NCBI GenBank assembly: GCA_001657315.1
Contig: LYSV01000033.1
Coordinates: 15,644-65,880, forward strand
Reading direction: 5' to 3'
DNA: 50,237 nucleotides
Source: Flammeovirgaceae bacterium BBD 1991-12
Lineage (GTDB): Bacteria; Bacteroidota; Bacteroidia; Cytophagales; Cyclobacteriaceae
Every line of letters starts with the position of its first letter. Position 1 is the stretch's first letter. Of the stretch, positions 18,743 through 27,418 are shown in pieces. The notes under the pieces are model-generated. The model was not told the DNA's origin. It saw nothing but the letters and a program-made list of their open reading frames with translations, and searched no databases. The translations under genes were made by a program, and so were the position numbers.

Positions 18743-19522
18743 CTAGAAGCTTTGAAAATAGTAGCGTAGGCCTATTGAGGTATTGAAGTTGTTTAAGCGG
18801 TGGTTGAATTCTTCACTAAAATCTTTTTCAGGATCCGTGAACGAAAGGTTTACTCGGGTAGTAGCACTTTTAGTCAAGGTGAGGTTGAAGGATGACCGCC
18901 ACACGAGCGCCAAACGTGGATGAATAAACTTAGTTTCGAGGTCCACACCTACCGCCAAGGAGAGGTTAACCTTGTTCCATTCTCTGTTGGGCACATTTGT
19001 TACTGTTAATGTATCCGAAACAGTAGTACCTTCTTGTCTAAGTATAATTCTTTGACCTTCTAGATATTTAACTTCATTGACAACACTAGCGAGCACTCCA
19101 AGACTTGGCGTGAAATGAAAGTGGTTTTGAAGGAACGTAAATGGATATCTGCGCCCGTAAGATATATTGATATTAGTAGCACTGATATTTAAGTTAAAAA
19201 CCCGGACCCAATAGTTATCATGAGGTTGATACTCGTAGCTGAATAGGGGAAAATAGTCTTCAAAGAATAAGGTCGCTTTTACCACGTGTTTGTCTTGAAT
19301 AACAGTACCAATGCTTAACGGCACTACACCTGACAATCCAGTTAAACTGGAAATCTGTTCGGTACCGGAGCCAGAGGGCTTGGTAACGGTAAAGCCTGCA
19401 CCAACCTGTATGAAGTGAGGTGGTTTGCGTAAAGAATCTAGCACATGCATTCGGTTTTGTGCTGATAGGGAATCAATTAAGGATAGTAGGAGCCAGGCAG
19501 CCAAGAATATTTTTTTGCTCAT
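18743..19522 (-). CDS. Outer-membrane beta-barrel-like protein
   Basis: A 259-residue secreted protein with a signal peptide (hydrophobic residues 5-20, cut near SLSAQ) and alternating strand pattern ending in GLRYYFQSF, typical of outer-membrane barrels with a terminal Phe. I recognise no named family. It overlaps the preceding minus-strand gene by four bases (19519-19522), so both are co-translated. The base composition looks more AT-rich than the flanking housekeeping genes by eye, and repeats bracket the pair. Confidence 0.75.
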   Translation of the reverse strand: MSKKIFLAAWLLLSLIDSLSAQNRMHVLDSLRKPPHFIQVGAGFTVTKPSGSGTEQISSLTGLSGVVPLSIGTVIQDKHVVKATLFFEDYFPLFSYEYQPHDNYWVRVFNLNISATNINISYGRRYPFTFLQNHFHFTPSLGVLASVVNEVKYLEGQRIILRQEGTTVSDTLTVTNVPNREWNKVNLSLAVGVDLETKFIHPRLALVWRSSFNLTLTKSATTRVNLSFTDPEKDFSEEFNHRLNNFNTSIGLRYYFQSF

Positions 19523-20277
19523 AACTTTTGTTTGCTTTTTGTTTTCAACGGAAAAAGGTAGCCTATGCTCATTTGCATAAATGAGCCATTTGATTTGATT
19601 GTATAGCCTCTATCGCGATCTACGAATTCTCGAAATGATGTGCGGGTGCCAACGCCCAAACTCCCACGTAATGTTAGAAGTTTTTTGTTTGGGAGTTTTA
19701 CGGCTAGCGATACTCCTGCTGAAGGCATAACGCTGATCCACTTGCCATCGTCATAGTACGGCCCTCCTTGTTGTGATGTTAAGCTGTCCGTGTTTGTGGT
19801 TAAGTTAAGAGAGCCATTGTTCAGGCTTGACTTCGCCCCGTTTCCAAGGTACACCAAAGGGCCTAACTCAAAGAATAGTTGGGCAGGAAATCGCTTTTTG
19901 ATCACAATTTTTTTGACTTCATAGCTTGCTATGAGCGAGAAATGCCAAATACCGAATGTCCTTAATGATCGTCTTCTTCTTTTATATCTACCGCTTATTC
20001 GATACCTGCTGTACTTCCAGGAGACGGGTTGAGCCCTTGCACCCAAGTACATCCAAAACCGGGGTGATAACTGTTTTGTAAATAGCAATTGAAAGTTAGG
20101 TGAGGCCTGAGAGATATGTTGGAGTCGAATTTCATTTTTATTGGGCTTGTTCCCTTCCCAGAAAGAATGCGTAGCAGAAACACCCAATTCAAGACCCAGG
20201 TAACCATTGTATTTTTGACCGAGTAAACTCGTCTTGCTCAATAATACTATAAAGCCATAAATGACAACTCTCCTCAT
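19519..20277 (-). CDS. Outer-membrane protein, unknown family
   Basis: A 252-residue protein with a signal peptide (MRRVVIYGFIVLLSKTSLLGQ) and a barrel-like strand pattern (YLGLELGVSATHSFW, VMPSAGVSLAVKLPN, FMQMSIGYLFPL). It has a very basic stretch (RYRISGRYKRRRRSLR) near residue 90, probably an extracellular or turn region. Its stop overlaps the start of the downstream barrel gene. The pair looks like a small two-gene unit inserted between the T9SS locus and cca. Function unknown. Confidence 0.72.
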   Translation of the reverse strand: MRRVVIYGFIVLLSKTSLLGQKYNGYLGLELGVSATHSFWEGNKPNKNEIRLQHISQASPNFQLLFTKQLSPRFWMYLGARAQPVSWKYSRYRISGRYKRRRRSLRTFGIWHFSLIASYEVKKIVIKKRFPAQLFFELGPLVYLGNGAKSSLNNGSLNLTTNTDSLTSQQGGPYYDDGKWISVMPSAGVSLAVKLPNKKLLTLRGSLGVGTRTSFREFVDRDRGYTIKSNGSFMQMSIGYLFPLKTKSKQKL

Positions 20278-20381
20278 GTTTAGAGATCCTTAACGTAAGA
20301 CTTGGATATATATTATCTACTGAATGCGTCTAGAAGTAGTGCTGCTGCATGGACCTTTGATTAAAAGGGCGAAAACCCAGA

Positions 20382-20547
20382 GAAATCGCTTTTGAAATTA
20401 ACAAAGTTCATATCAAGCAATTTAAGTACTTTATGATCATCTCAACCTTTAATCCTTCTCCCAATGGAAAAGCTTGCCAGTCTGTTCAGGCGGGGAATAT
20501 GGCCTTAAATTGCCTAACATGTTAATCGAAGTTTTAAAAGCGATTTC
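20382..20547 (+). repeat. Hairpin repeat element, copy 2, with terminal inverted repeats
   Basis: The 166-base element starts with GAAATCGCTTTT (20382-20393) and ends with its exact complement AAAAGCGATTTC (20536-20547). Inner arms CAATTTAAG (20418-20426) and CTTAAATTG (20504-20512) also match inversely. It is related in reverse orientation to 18381-18525. The form is that of a MITE or a transcribed hairpin; no flanking target duplication was confirmed. Confidence 0.65.
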
Positions 20548-20592
20548 CCTTCATCAACCCCCATCAACTACCTCATTTTGCCATTTTAATAC

Positions 20593-20600
20593 TAACTTTG
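20593..20600 (+). promoter_or_regulatory. Promoter -7 box before cca
   Basis: TAACTTTG matches TAnnTTTG exactly and overlaps an upstream in-frame TTG at 20598, which is therefore unlikely to be the translation start. The ATG at 20646 would have a leader of about 40 bases. Confidence 0.5.
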
Positions 20601-20645
20601 CAGCTTAAAACTAATTCCTGGTTGGAAAAGTCTGGCAAAGCTCTC

Positions 20646-22067
20646 ATGAACCACTCCTCCTCACTGGCTAAAAATCCTATTTTCGATCTTGTAAGCAGCG
20701 TAGCACAGGAACAGGATCTCAAAACCTATGTCGTAGGTGGATGGGTTCGTGACCTGCTACTTAAGCGATCATCCAAAGATGTGGATTTTGTCTGTGTGGG
20801 CAGTGGTATTCAACTCGCCCAATCAGTAGCCCGAAGACTGGAAAATGCCAAAGTGAATGTGTTCAGGAACTTTGGTACAGCTATGATCCGCTATAAGGAC
20901 TGGGAGTTGGAGTTTGTGGGGGCCAGAAAGGAGTCCTACCGTAAGGATTCCAGAAAACCTCTGGTGGAGAATGGCACACTGGAAGATGATCAGAATCGTC
21001 GGGATTTTACCATCAACGCCATGGCTATTAGCCTGAATATTGATGATTTTGGAGAACTGATCGATCCTTTTAAGGGTGTTGCGGATCTTAAAAGTAAAAT
21101 GATCCGGACCCCTATGGAACCGGGTATTACTTTTAGCGATGATCCGCTGCGTATGATGCGTGGCATCCGCTTTGCCAGTCAGTTGAACTTTGATATTGAT
21201 CCTGATACATGGCAGGGTATCACGGACCATGCCGAACGGATCAGGATTGTTTCAGCTGAAAGGATCACGGATGAGCTGAACAAGATCATACTTTCTCCCA
21301 GGCCGTCCTACGGCTTCAAGCTGTTGTTCCATTCGGGCCTGTTAAAACTGTTCTTCCCCGAAATGGTCGACCTCCATGGCGTGGATACCATCAATGGTAA
21401 ATCCCATAAGGATAATTTCTATCATACCCTGCAGGTGCTGGATAATCTTTCGGAGACCTCCAACTATCTGTGGCTACGATGGGCAGCCATATTGCACGAT
21501 ATTGCCAAGCCCCCCACCAAACGTTTCGATCCAAAAGCCGGATGGACATTTCATGGGCATGAGGACAAGGGAGCCCGCATGGTCCCCGGTATATTCAGGA
21601 GGCTGAAACTGCCGCTGAATGATAAAATGGAATATGTCAAAAAACTGGTCAAGCTACATTTACGCCCCATTGCCCTGGTAAAAGATGACATCACCGACAC
21701 CGCCCTGAGAAGGTTGCTGTTTGAAGCAGGTGAGGATATTGATGACCTCATGAAGCTGTGCCGGGCAGATATCACCTCCAAAAACCCCGAGAAGGTGAAG
21801 AAGTACCTGAGCAACTTTAACAAAGTGGAGAGAAAATTGCTGGAGGTAGAAGAAAAGGACAGGATCCGTAATTTTCAACCTCCTATTACCGGCGATGAGA
21901 TAATACAGGCGTTCAATCTGAAACCGAGCCGAATTATAGGTGACATCAAGGAAGAAATAAAAGAGGCCATACTGGAAGGTGTCATCAAAAATGACAAAAG
22001 TGAAGCGTGGCAACTCATGCTGGATATCGGCAGGAAGAAAGGTTTGGAATTAGTTAACGAAAAATGA
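20646..22067 (+). CDS. cca: CCA tRNA nucleotidyltransferase / polyA polymerase with HD domain
   Basis: Adds or repairs the 3' CCA end of tRNA. The 473-residue protein begins with the class-II nucleotidyltransferase head VVGGWVRDLLL and the metal motif DVDFV, continues with RRDFTINAMA and the nucleotide-selecting DPLRMMRGIRFA, and ends with an HD phosphohydrolase domain (NFYHTLQVLDNL, AAILHDIAKP). This HD-containing arrangement is common in Bacteroidota. I chose the ATG at 20646 because the earlier TTG overlaps a promoter box. Confidence 0.93.
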   Translation: MNHSSSLAKNPIFDLVSSVAQEQDLKTYVVGGWVRDLLLKRSSKDVDFVCVGSGIQLAQSVARRLENAKVNVFRNFGTAMIRYKDWELEFVGARKESYRKDSRKPLVENGTLEDDQNRRDFTINAMAISLNIDDFGELIDPFKGVADLKSKMIRTPMEPGITFSDDPLRMMRGIRFASQLNFDIDPDTWQGITDHAERIRIVSAERITDELNKIILSPRPSYGFKLLFHSGLLKLFFPEMVDLHGVDTINGKSHKDNFYHTLQVLDNLSETSNYLWLRWAAILHDIAKPPTKRFDPKAGWTFHGHEDKGARMVPGIFRRLKLPLNDKMEYVKKLVKLHLRPIALVKDDITDTALRRLLFEAGEDIDDLMKLCRADITSKNPEKVKKYLSNFNKVERKLLEVEEKDRIRNFQPPITGDEIIQAFNLKPSRIIGDIKEEIKEAILEGVIKNDKSEAWQLMLDIGRKKGLELVNEK

Positions 22068-22089
22068 TACTTTTGGCGGTCAAAAAATA

Positions 22090-22800
22090 ATGAAGATGAG
22101 ATACTTAGGAGCACTTTTACTTACATGCATTGTTTCAGCAGCATTTTCTCAGGAAGAACCACCTCAGCAACCGGCAGCCACGGCAAGCCAGGTTTTTTCA
22201 TCCCACTATGCCCGTACCTATCAGGCAGCTCTGAGATACAACGACTACAATGTAGCAAAGCATGCACTCTACAGTCTGCTGGTGGAGAATCCTCAAAATG
22301 ACTCCATTTTGTATTCACTTTCACTGCTTTATATTCAATCTCAGCAGTATGCCTCAGCGGTATTGACCGCCAATGATATACTGGCCGTAAAGTCCAACCA
22401 TACCGGAGCAATGGAAATTGCCGCCATATCCTATGAAAATCTCGGGCTGAAGGACAAGGCGCTGGAAAACTATGAAACGCTCTACCTCAATACAGATGAC
22501 TATCAAACCCTGTATAAAATTGCCTTTCTGCAGTATGACCTCGCCAAATACCTGGAGGCCAAAACGAATGTAGATATTCTCCTGGGCAAAAAAGAGACGG
22601 AAGAACTTAAGAGTGTCTATACACTCGCCAACAATGAACAGAAGGAGTTTCCCATCAAGGTAGCACTGCTTTCCCTGAAAGGAATGATACTGAAGGCCGA
22701 GGGGGACAAGGAAGGCGCCAGGAAGCACTTCAATGACGCTCTGGCTGTCTCACCGGATTTTGAACTTGCCCAGGAAAACCTGAAAAATCTGGATAATTAA
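22090..22800 (+). CDS. Secreted tetratricopeptide-repeat protein
   Basis: A 236-residue protein with a signal peptide (about 1-20, cut near AAFSQ) followed by about four TPR-like helical pairs; segments NYETLYLNTDDYQTLYKIA and ARKHFNDALAVSPDFELA are the clearest. Likely a periplasmic protein-protein interaction module. It lies 22 bases after cca and just upstream of an ECF sigma factor, but co-regulation is unproven. An ATG at 22096 is an equal alternative start. Confidence 0.78.
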   Translation: MKMRYLGALLLTCIVSAAFSQEEPPQQPAATASQVFSSHYARTYQAALRYNDYNVAKHALYSLLVENPQNDSILYSLSLLYIQSQQYASAVLTANDILAVKSNHTGAMEIAAISYENLGLKDKALENYETLYLNTDDYQTLYKIAFLQYDLAKYLEAKTNVDILLGKKETEELKSVYTLANNEQKEFPIKVALLSLKGMILKAEGDKEGARKHFNDALAVSPDFELAQENLKNLDN

Positions 22801-22859
22801 TTCGTTTCCTATGCAACTTCTGTTAGCTGGCTCGGTCTTTGATTAGAATAAAGAGCTGA

Positions 22860-23420
22860 TTGGAACAGAAGGTCCATAATATTCATGCCGATCTTATCGA
22901 TCGATGCCTGAGAGGGGATGCTACTGCTCAGAATCAACTCTATACGCTATATGCACGGGCCATGTTCAATGTGTGCTACCGTATTGTCAATGATCAGAAC
23001 GATGCGGAAGACGTTCTTCAGGACGCTTTTGTAAGCGCCTTTACAGGTTTGGATTCCTGGCGTCGGAGCGCCACTTTCGGAGCATGGCTGAAGCGTATTG
23101 TGGTGAACAAAGCCATCAATTTCCTGAATAAAAAGAAAATTGATCTTGTTCAGCTCGACGAAGCGCATGAATTCGTTGAGGAAGAGCATACTATAGTGGA
23201 TAATCTAACCGTTAAAAGGGTGAAGCAGGCTATAAGCCAATTGCCCGATGGTTACCGCATAGTGTTTTCACTGTACCTGCTTGAAGGATATGATCACGGA
23301 GAGATTGCGGAAATACTGGGTATAACGGAATCGACTTCCAAATCGCAGTATAACCGGGCAAAAAAGAAAATAAGAGAGCTGCTTAAACATACAGATACAG
23401 GGCATGAAAGGCGATCTTGA
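22860..23420 (+). CDS. ECF-type RNA polymerase sigma factor
   Basis: A 186-residue sigma-70 family protein with region 2 (NQLYTLYARAMFNVCYRIVN, DAEDVLQDAFVSAF) and region 4 (LPDGYRIVFSLYLLEGYDHGEIAEILGITESTSKSQYNRAKKK in outline). Translation must start at the TTG at 22860: a TGA directly precedes it in frame, and the next ATG falls inside region 2. An AAAGAG eight bases upstream could act as ribosome site. It overlaps the next gene, a likely anti-sigma protein, by 17 bases. Confidence 0.88.
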   Translation: MEQKVHNIHADLIDRCLRGDATAQNQLYTLYARAMFNVCYRIVNDQNDAEDVLQDAFVSAFTGLDSWRRSATFGAWLKRIVVNKAINFLNKKKIDLVQLDEAHEFVEEEHTIVDNLTVKRVKQAISQLPDGYRIVFSLYLLEGYDHGEIAEILGITESTSKSQYNRAKKKIRELLKHTDTGHERRS

Positions 23421-23937
23421 AAAATTCATCGTAGAAAACAGGGGCCATTTTGACGACCGTGAGCCTTCAGAAAAGGTATGGCCTGCTGTAAAAGCCCGTA
23501 TTTACAGAAAAAAAAATAGCTTCCAATGGATATGGAAAGCTGCAGCTATTGTTTTCTTTCTGACCTCCCTGTTCCTCTATTTCAGAGGCAATGTCGAAAC
23601 AAGGGCACAACTACTGGCGCAAAAAGAAAAAATATCCTCGGACTTCAAGGATGTAGAGTCATTTTATTTTGAGCTGATCACTGAAAAAAGAAGCCTTATC
23701 GCCAGCTTTGAGGATAAAGTAGACATTGATCATGGCTACGAACAGGACATGCAAAACCTTGATGCCATGTATGAAGTGTTAAAGGACGAGTTAAGGACCA
23801 ACCCCAGTAAAAAAGTCGTGGATGCGCTCTTGCTGAATCTGGTAGTGCGTATAGATATTTTGAATAAAAAACTGGCTGAACTGGAAGAAGACGGCCCGGA
23901 AGGTAAGAAGAGTGCCAAAAGCGACCTTGAGATCTGA
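23404..23937 (+). CDS. Single-pass membrane protein, likely anti-sigma factor
   Basis: A 177-residue protein with an N-terminal cytoplasmic part (1-38), one transmembrane helix (about 41-60, WIWKAAAIVFFLTSLFLYF), and a C-terminal helical, probably coiled-coil, domain. No zinc-binding anti-sigma HxxxCxxC motif is present. Its overlap with the ECF sigma gene and its topology make it the probable membrane-bound regulator, an inference from context. Confidence 0.75.
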   Translation: MKGDLEKFIVENRGHFDDREPSEKVWPAVKARIYRKKNSFQWIWKAAAIVFFLTSLFLYFRGNVETRAQLLAQKEKISSDFKDVESFYFELITEKRSLIASFEDKVDIDHGYEQDMQNLDAMYEVLKDELRTNPSKKVVDALLLNLVVRIDILNKKLAELEEDGPEGKKSAKSDLEI

Positions 23938-23994
23938 TAAAGGATACCGGCCATCCGCTACCTTCTGATCGCCACCAATAACGACAAGATAATG

Positions 23995-24696
23995 TCAGTT
24001 GATACTGAACTGCTCAGTCCCTGAATCCATCACCTTCCCATTCTCACATTTCAGCACCCGGTAATTGTAACTTTCAACCAGTGAATGGTCGTGGGTGGCC
24101 ATAAGTACTGCCGTGCCACTTCGGTTGATCTCCTGGAACAGCTTAAAAATACCTATGGATACTTCGGGGTCCAGGTTTCCCGTAGGTTCATCAGCCACCA
24201 GTATCAGAGGCTCATTCAAAAGCGCCCTTGCGATGACCACACGCTGTTGTTCCCCTCCGGATAGCTGATGAGGCATTTTAGTACCTACCGAACCCAGCCC
24301 AACACGCATAAGAACTTCTGCCTGACGTGCTTTTAATTTAGCGCTATCCGTCCATCCTGTGGCCTTTAATACAAACTTCAGATTATCTGCTACCGATCTG
24401 TCCGGAAAAAGCTGAAAATCCTGAAAAATGATACCTACTTTCCTTCTCAGCATCGGTATATCCGCAGCTTTTATACCTTTTATATTGAATCCCGCCACTG
24501 TCATCTCCCCCGACCTCAGTGGCAGATCAGCATATATGGTTTTTAACAGGGACGACTTTCCTCCTCCTGTACGTCCAACCAGAAACGCAAACTCTCCCTT
24601 CTCAATTTCAAAATTCACATTACTCAATACGGTATTGTTCTCCTGAAATATAGAGACGTTTTTGACACTTATTACCGGATCAGAAGAAAAGGACAT
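23995..24696 (-). CDS. FtsE-like ABC transporter ATP-binding protein
   Basis: A 233-residue ABC ATPase with Walker A GRTGGGKSS, the Q-loop FQDFQLFPD, signature LSGGEQQR, Walker B LILVADEPTGNLD and the switch His in ATHDHS. The order and length match FtsE, which with FtsX controls peptidoglycan hydrolases at division. No ftsX is adjacent, so a LolD/MacB-type partner cannot be excluded. The gene is convergent with the sigma/anti-sigma pair and has its own upstream gap of 130 bases. Confidence 0.85.
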   Translation of the reverse strand: MSFSSDPVISVKNVSIFQENNTVLSNVNFEIEKGEFAFLVGRTGGGKSSLLKTIYADLPLRSGEMTVAGFNIKGIKAADIPMLRRKVGIIFQDFQLFPDRSVADNLKFVLKATGWTDSAKLKARQAEVLMRVGLGSVGTKMPHQLSGGEQQRVVIARALLNEPLILVADEPTGNLDPEVSIGIFKLFQEINRSGTAVLMATHDHSLVESYNYRVLKCENGKVMDSGTEQFSIN

Positions 24697-24826
24697 ACTT
24701 GTTTGTTAATTGGTTATTAAATAACTGAGTTATTGGGTCTGATCATCTAATGCTCATACTCTTTCTTTAAAAAACGAACATTCCGGAAAGGCTGGAAAAA
24801 TCTGCCACCCAATACACTAACAGCGG

Positions 24827-25483
24827 TCAACCATTAACCTTCCTGTGATCTGCAAGGAATTTCTCAAGGCCAATATCAGTAAGTGGATGGTTGAGCAAGC
24901 TGGTGATCACCTTTAACGGGCAGGTGACAACATCAGCCCCTATTTCAGCGCATTGCACCAGGTGCATGGTGTGCCTTATGCTGGCCGCCAGTATCTCGGT
25001 TTCAAAACCATAATTATCATAGATCTGCACAATCTGCTCGATCAACGCCAGTCCATCGTGAGAAATATCATCCAGCCTGCCCAAAAACGGAGACAAATAA
25101 CTTGCTCCGGCTTTTGCTGCCAGTATGGCCTGGCCAGCAGAAAACACCAGTGTACAATTGGTGCGTATCCCCTCGCTGCTAAAATATTTAATAGCCTTTA
25201 CCCCGTCCCTGATCATAGGCACCTTTACCACGATCTTATCATCGATCTTCGCCAGTTCCTTTCCTTCTTTCACAATACCGTCAAAGTCTGTGGCGATCAC
25301 CTCCGCGCTTACATTGTTATCTACGATCCCACAGATCGCCTTGTAATGAGCCCTGATATTGTCTGTACCGCTTATCCCTTCCTTAGCCATTAATGACGGA
25401 TTCGTCGTCACGCCGTCCAGTACACCCAGATCATAGGCTTCTTTTATTTCATCAAGGTTAGCGGTATCAATGAAAAATTTCAT
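24827..25483 (-). CDS. fsa: Transaldolase / fructose-6-phosphate aldolase family
   Basis: A 218-residue small transaldolase. The N-terminus [29 protein letters not shown], and the Schiff-base lysine K87 in KIVVKVPM identify the family; the end [12 protein letters not shown] is also typical. Such short enzymes act either as transaldolase in the pentose phosphate pathway or as fructose-6-phosphate aldolase, which sequence alone does not settle. It lies directly downstream of the SRP RNA gene on the same strand, separated by that RNA's terminator. Confidence 0.9.
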   Translation of the reverse strand: MKFFIDTANLDEIKEAYDLGVLDGVTTNPSLMAKEGISGTDNIRAHYKAICGIVDNNVSAEVIATDFDGIVKEGKELAKIDDKIVVKVPMIRDGVKAIKYFSSEGIRTNCTLVFSAGQAILAAKAGASYLSPFLGRLDDISHDGLALIEQIVQIYDNYGFETEILAASIRHTMHLVQCAEIGADVVTCPLKVITSLLNHPLTDIGLEKFLADHRKVNG

Positions 25484-25541
25484 AGTGTGATGGTGGTTAA
25501 AATTTTTATGTTAAGATAAAGAGCAAAGTGCAAACAAAAAA

Positions 25542-25633
25542 GGCAAATCAAGTATCGCACCGCTACAACCGCTTACCCTTGCTACCTTCCGGTCCTGGGG
25601 GAGTTCAGCAGGAGCTGGTCGTACTGATTTGCC
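25542..25633 (-). ncRNA. ffs: Signal recognition particle RNA (small bacterial type)
   Basis: Read on the minus strand, the 92-base region begins GGCAAATCAG and ends GATTTGCC, giving a closing helix. The apical part contains AGGACCGGAAGGTAGCA, matching the conserved SRP domain IV (CCGGAAGG tetraloop and the asymmetric internal loop). A T run (CCTTTTTTG on the minus strand) follows at once, so the closing helix also serves as terminator. The RNA pairs with Ffh for co-translational membrane targeting. Confidence 0.93.
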
Positions 25634-25637
25634 GCTG

Positions 25638-25645
25638 CAAAGGTA
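25638..25645 (-). promoter_or_regulatory. Promoter -7 box for the SRP RNA
   Basis: On the minus strand TACCTTTG matches TAnnTTTG and ends five bases before the RNA's 5' end, which fits a start at 25633. No TTG -33 element at the usual distance was found. The remaining 25646-25920 contains no gene I can identify. Confidence 0.65.
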
Positions 25646-25923
25646 AGAGGAATACACCAATTGATGAAGGAAGTCTGTAAATTTAACCTCGATTAACCAT
25701 AATTATCAGGTATACAGGATATAGAAAACTGATTTTCAACATTTTGTTCTTGTTCAAAACATAAAACCATCAGCATAGATCAGGCTATTGGTTATCAACC
25801 ACAAAAGGGCATTTCCTGATTCTTTTCCACATAATTCAGGGAAACCGATCACCTGGCCCGGTCGCTGACAGAACATGAATGTGGCACGCAAAATTCAGGT
25901 TATCTGCAAGATCCGGAAACAAT

Positions 25924-25955
25924 AAAGGTGTCACAGCTTGCACCATGACACCTTT
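25924..25955 (-). terminator. Terminator-like hairpin after the PorT-like gene
   Basis: AAAGGTGTCA (25924-25933) and TGACACCTTT (25946-25955) form a perfect ten-base stem with a 12-base loop. On the minus strand it is followed by the weak T-rich stretch ATTGTTT. Position 27 bases beyond the stop of the minus-strand barrel gene supports a terminator role. Confidence 0.6.
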
Positions 25956-25981
25956 ACATTTGGCCCCTGACTTATAAAAAC

Positions 25982-26872
25982 TTAATCTTTGGAAGCACTT
26001 GTTAAAGGTTGTTTGCTTTTCCACGAACGTGTGCCTCCTATTACATAGTGTAATCCCAGTTGAACGCCAACCAGCAGATTGGCCCTCCTTTCAAACAGGT
26101 CTTCGACACCATTTTCCTTCAACTGATCGATGATCTCACCATTTCGCATATCTGTGAGGCTGTAGTTGGCCCTGATAAGCGAAGACAGGTACAAATGCTT
26201 GCCAAGGTCAATATCAAGCCCGAAAGAAGCGGCAATCTGAAATTCCTTGTTCCTGAATTTTTGCAATTCCTGCTCGGCCTTGTCGCTCAGCACCTCCGTA
26301 GTGGGGAGCTCCGACACATTATAGGTGCCCGCGGCGCTACCCAGGGTAGCTTCAGCATCCAGCACCTCGCCGGTGGAAGGGTCTGTAACTGTATATGTTC
26401 CATCACCATTGTCCTGTACAAACTCATCAGCAATGGCCATCACGGATTGTGAGTATTGAATGGTTTCTACTCCCGATCTTAGGATAGAGAGCTGGGGCCC
26501 AAAGGAAAAATTGGTACGGGCACCTTTGTCTTTTCCGCTCATGAACTTCATAAACAGTGGTACCTGGACATAGCTAAGATCTATATTTCGCTCGCCCACT
26601 ACCTCTTTGGCGGCGTCTACCACCTCAAATATCTGGCCCTGGTTGGCAATGATGGATTCCAGTTGAAGACCAAATCTTTTACCTATATCTACTCCGAAAG
26701 CGAATCCTACCGGGGCAAACTCATAGGTGAACGTAGAATTATATCTGGGATCCTCAGAAAGCCCCTTATCCAGTACAAATGAACTATTTACTGCCGTTGT
26801 AGCTCCAAAATGCAGCTGAGCCTGCGAAAAAAAAGCCAGAAGCAGACAAACAGAGGTGAAAAGAGTTTTCAT
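25982..26872 (-). CDS. PorT-like outer-membrane beta-barrel protein
   Basis: A 296-residue protein with a signal peptide (MKTLFTSVCLLLAFFSQAQ) and an OMP_b-brl/PorT-type strand pattern (LHFGATTAVNSSF, PVGFAFGVDIGKRFGLQLES, GVQLGLHYVIGG). A long insert in the middle (about residues 130-190) is rich in acidic and small residues and is probably an extracellular loop. Function is unknown; such barrels are abundant in Bacteroidota. The 270 bases between its start and the next gene hold nothing recognisable. Confidence 0.8.
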   Translation of the reverse strand: MKTLFTSVCLLLAFFSQAQLHFGATTAVNSSFVLDKGLSEDPRYNSTFTYEFAPVGFAFGVDIGKRFGLQLESIIANQGQIFEVVDAAKEVVGERNIDLSYVQVPLFMKFMSGKDKGARTNFSFGPQLSILRSGVETIQYSQSVMAIADEFVQDNGDGTYTVTDPSTGEVLDAEATLGSAAGTYNVSELPTTEVLSDKAEQELQKFRNKEFQIAASFGLDIDLGKHLYLSSLIRANYSLTDMRNGEIIDQLKENGVEDLFERRANLLVGVQLGLHYVIGGTRSWKSKQPLTSASKD

Positions 26873-27142
26873 ATTAAAAAATGATTGATTTTCAGTTAAT
26901 CAGTTGGGGCGAGCATTCAGTAACCCCCTGAAACTGAGCTGTGTAAGGTTTTATGCACTTTAGTACAAATACCACGCTGCCCGAATTTGAGGTTAGATAC
27001 GAACTTTTCCGCGCACTCCTTCAGGATAACTGCGGAAAAACAAGGGCATAACAGGAAATACAAACTTTAAGGATATTGTTGAAACAAGGTTACCTAATGG
27101 CTTCGATAACGGCTTGCAGTACCACAACCCGGCCTTACCGCA

Positions 27143-27409
27143 TCATACCAATCCTTTTAAATACAGGTTAAATTCCAGGGCACTGGCTTGTTCAAAACCG
27201 TCGGCCTCCAGATCATCATAGATATCCTCATCAAACTGCAGCTTACGTTTTTCAACATCGCCATCTTTGTGAACAACAAGCTCCATCCCTGCCAGACTAG
27301 CGGGATTAACCTGAACAAGGACCTTCAGGCCTTCAAGATCTTTTTTAAAATATTCGTGGACCACCAAAAACTTCTCAATCGGGAACCAGGCACGACCTGT
27401 GCTGCCCAA
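27143..27409 (-). CDS. Small conserved-looking protein with a suspected frameshift at its start
   Basis: I do not recognise a named family. The open frame gives 88 residues from a TTG at 27409 (GSTGRAWFPIEKFLVVHEYF and onward), acidic, with a compact alpha/beta look. An ATG at 27419-27417 overlaps the upstream stop as TAATG, the classic coupled start, but it is one frame off: reading runs ATG ATT ACC TTT and would join this frame if one G of the GGG that follows were absent. Either there is a real one-base insertion, a sequencing error, or translation begins at TTG. A TACCTTTG box at the junction is probably coincidental. Confidence 0.6.
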   Translation of the reverse strand: MGSTGRAWFPIEKFLVVHEYFKKDLEGLKVLVQVNPASLAGMELVVHKDGDVEKRKLQFDEDIYDDLEADGFEQASALEFNLYLKGLV

Positions 27410-27418
27410 AGGTAATCA

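Noticed and set aside
25740-25840. DnaA-box-like words (TTTTCCACATAA, TTATCAACC) suggesting an origin
   Set aside because: Too few and too divergent, no clustering, and no dnaA or other origin-linked gene beside it.
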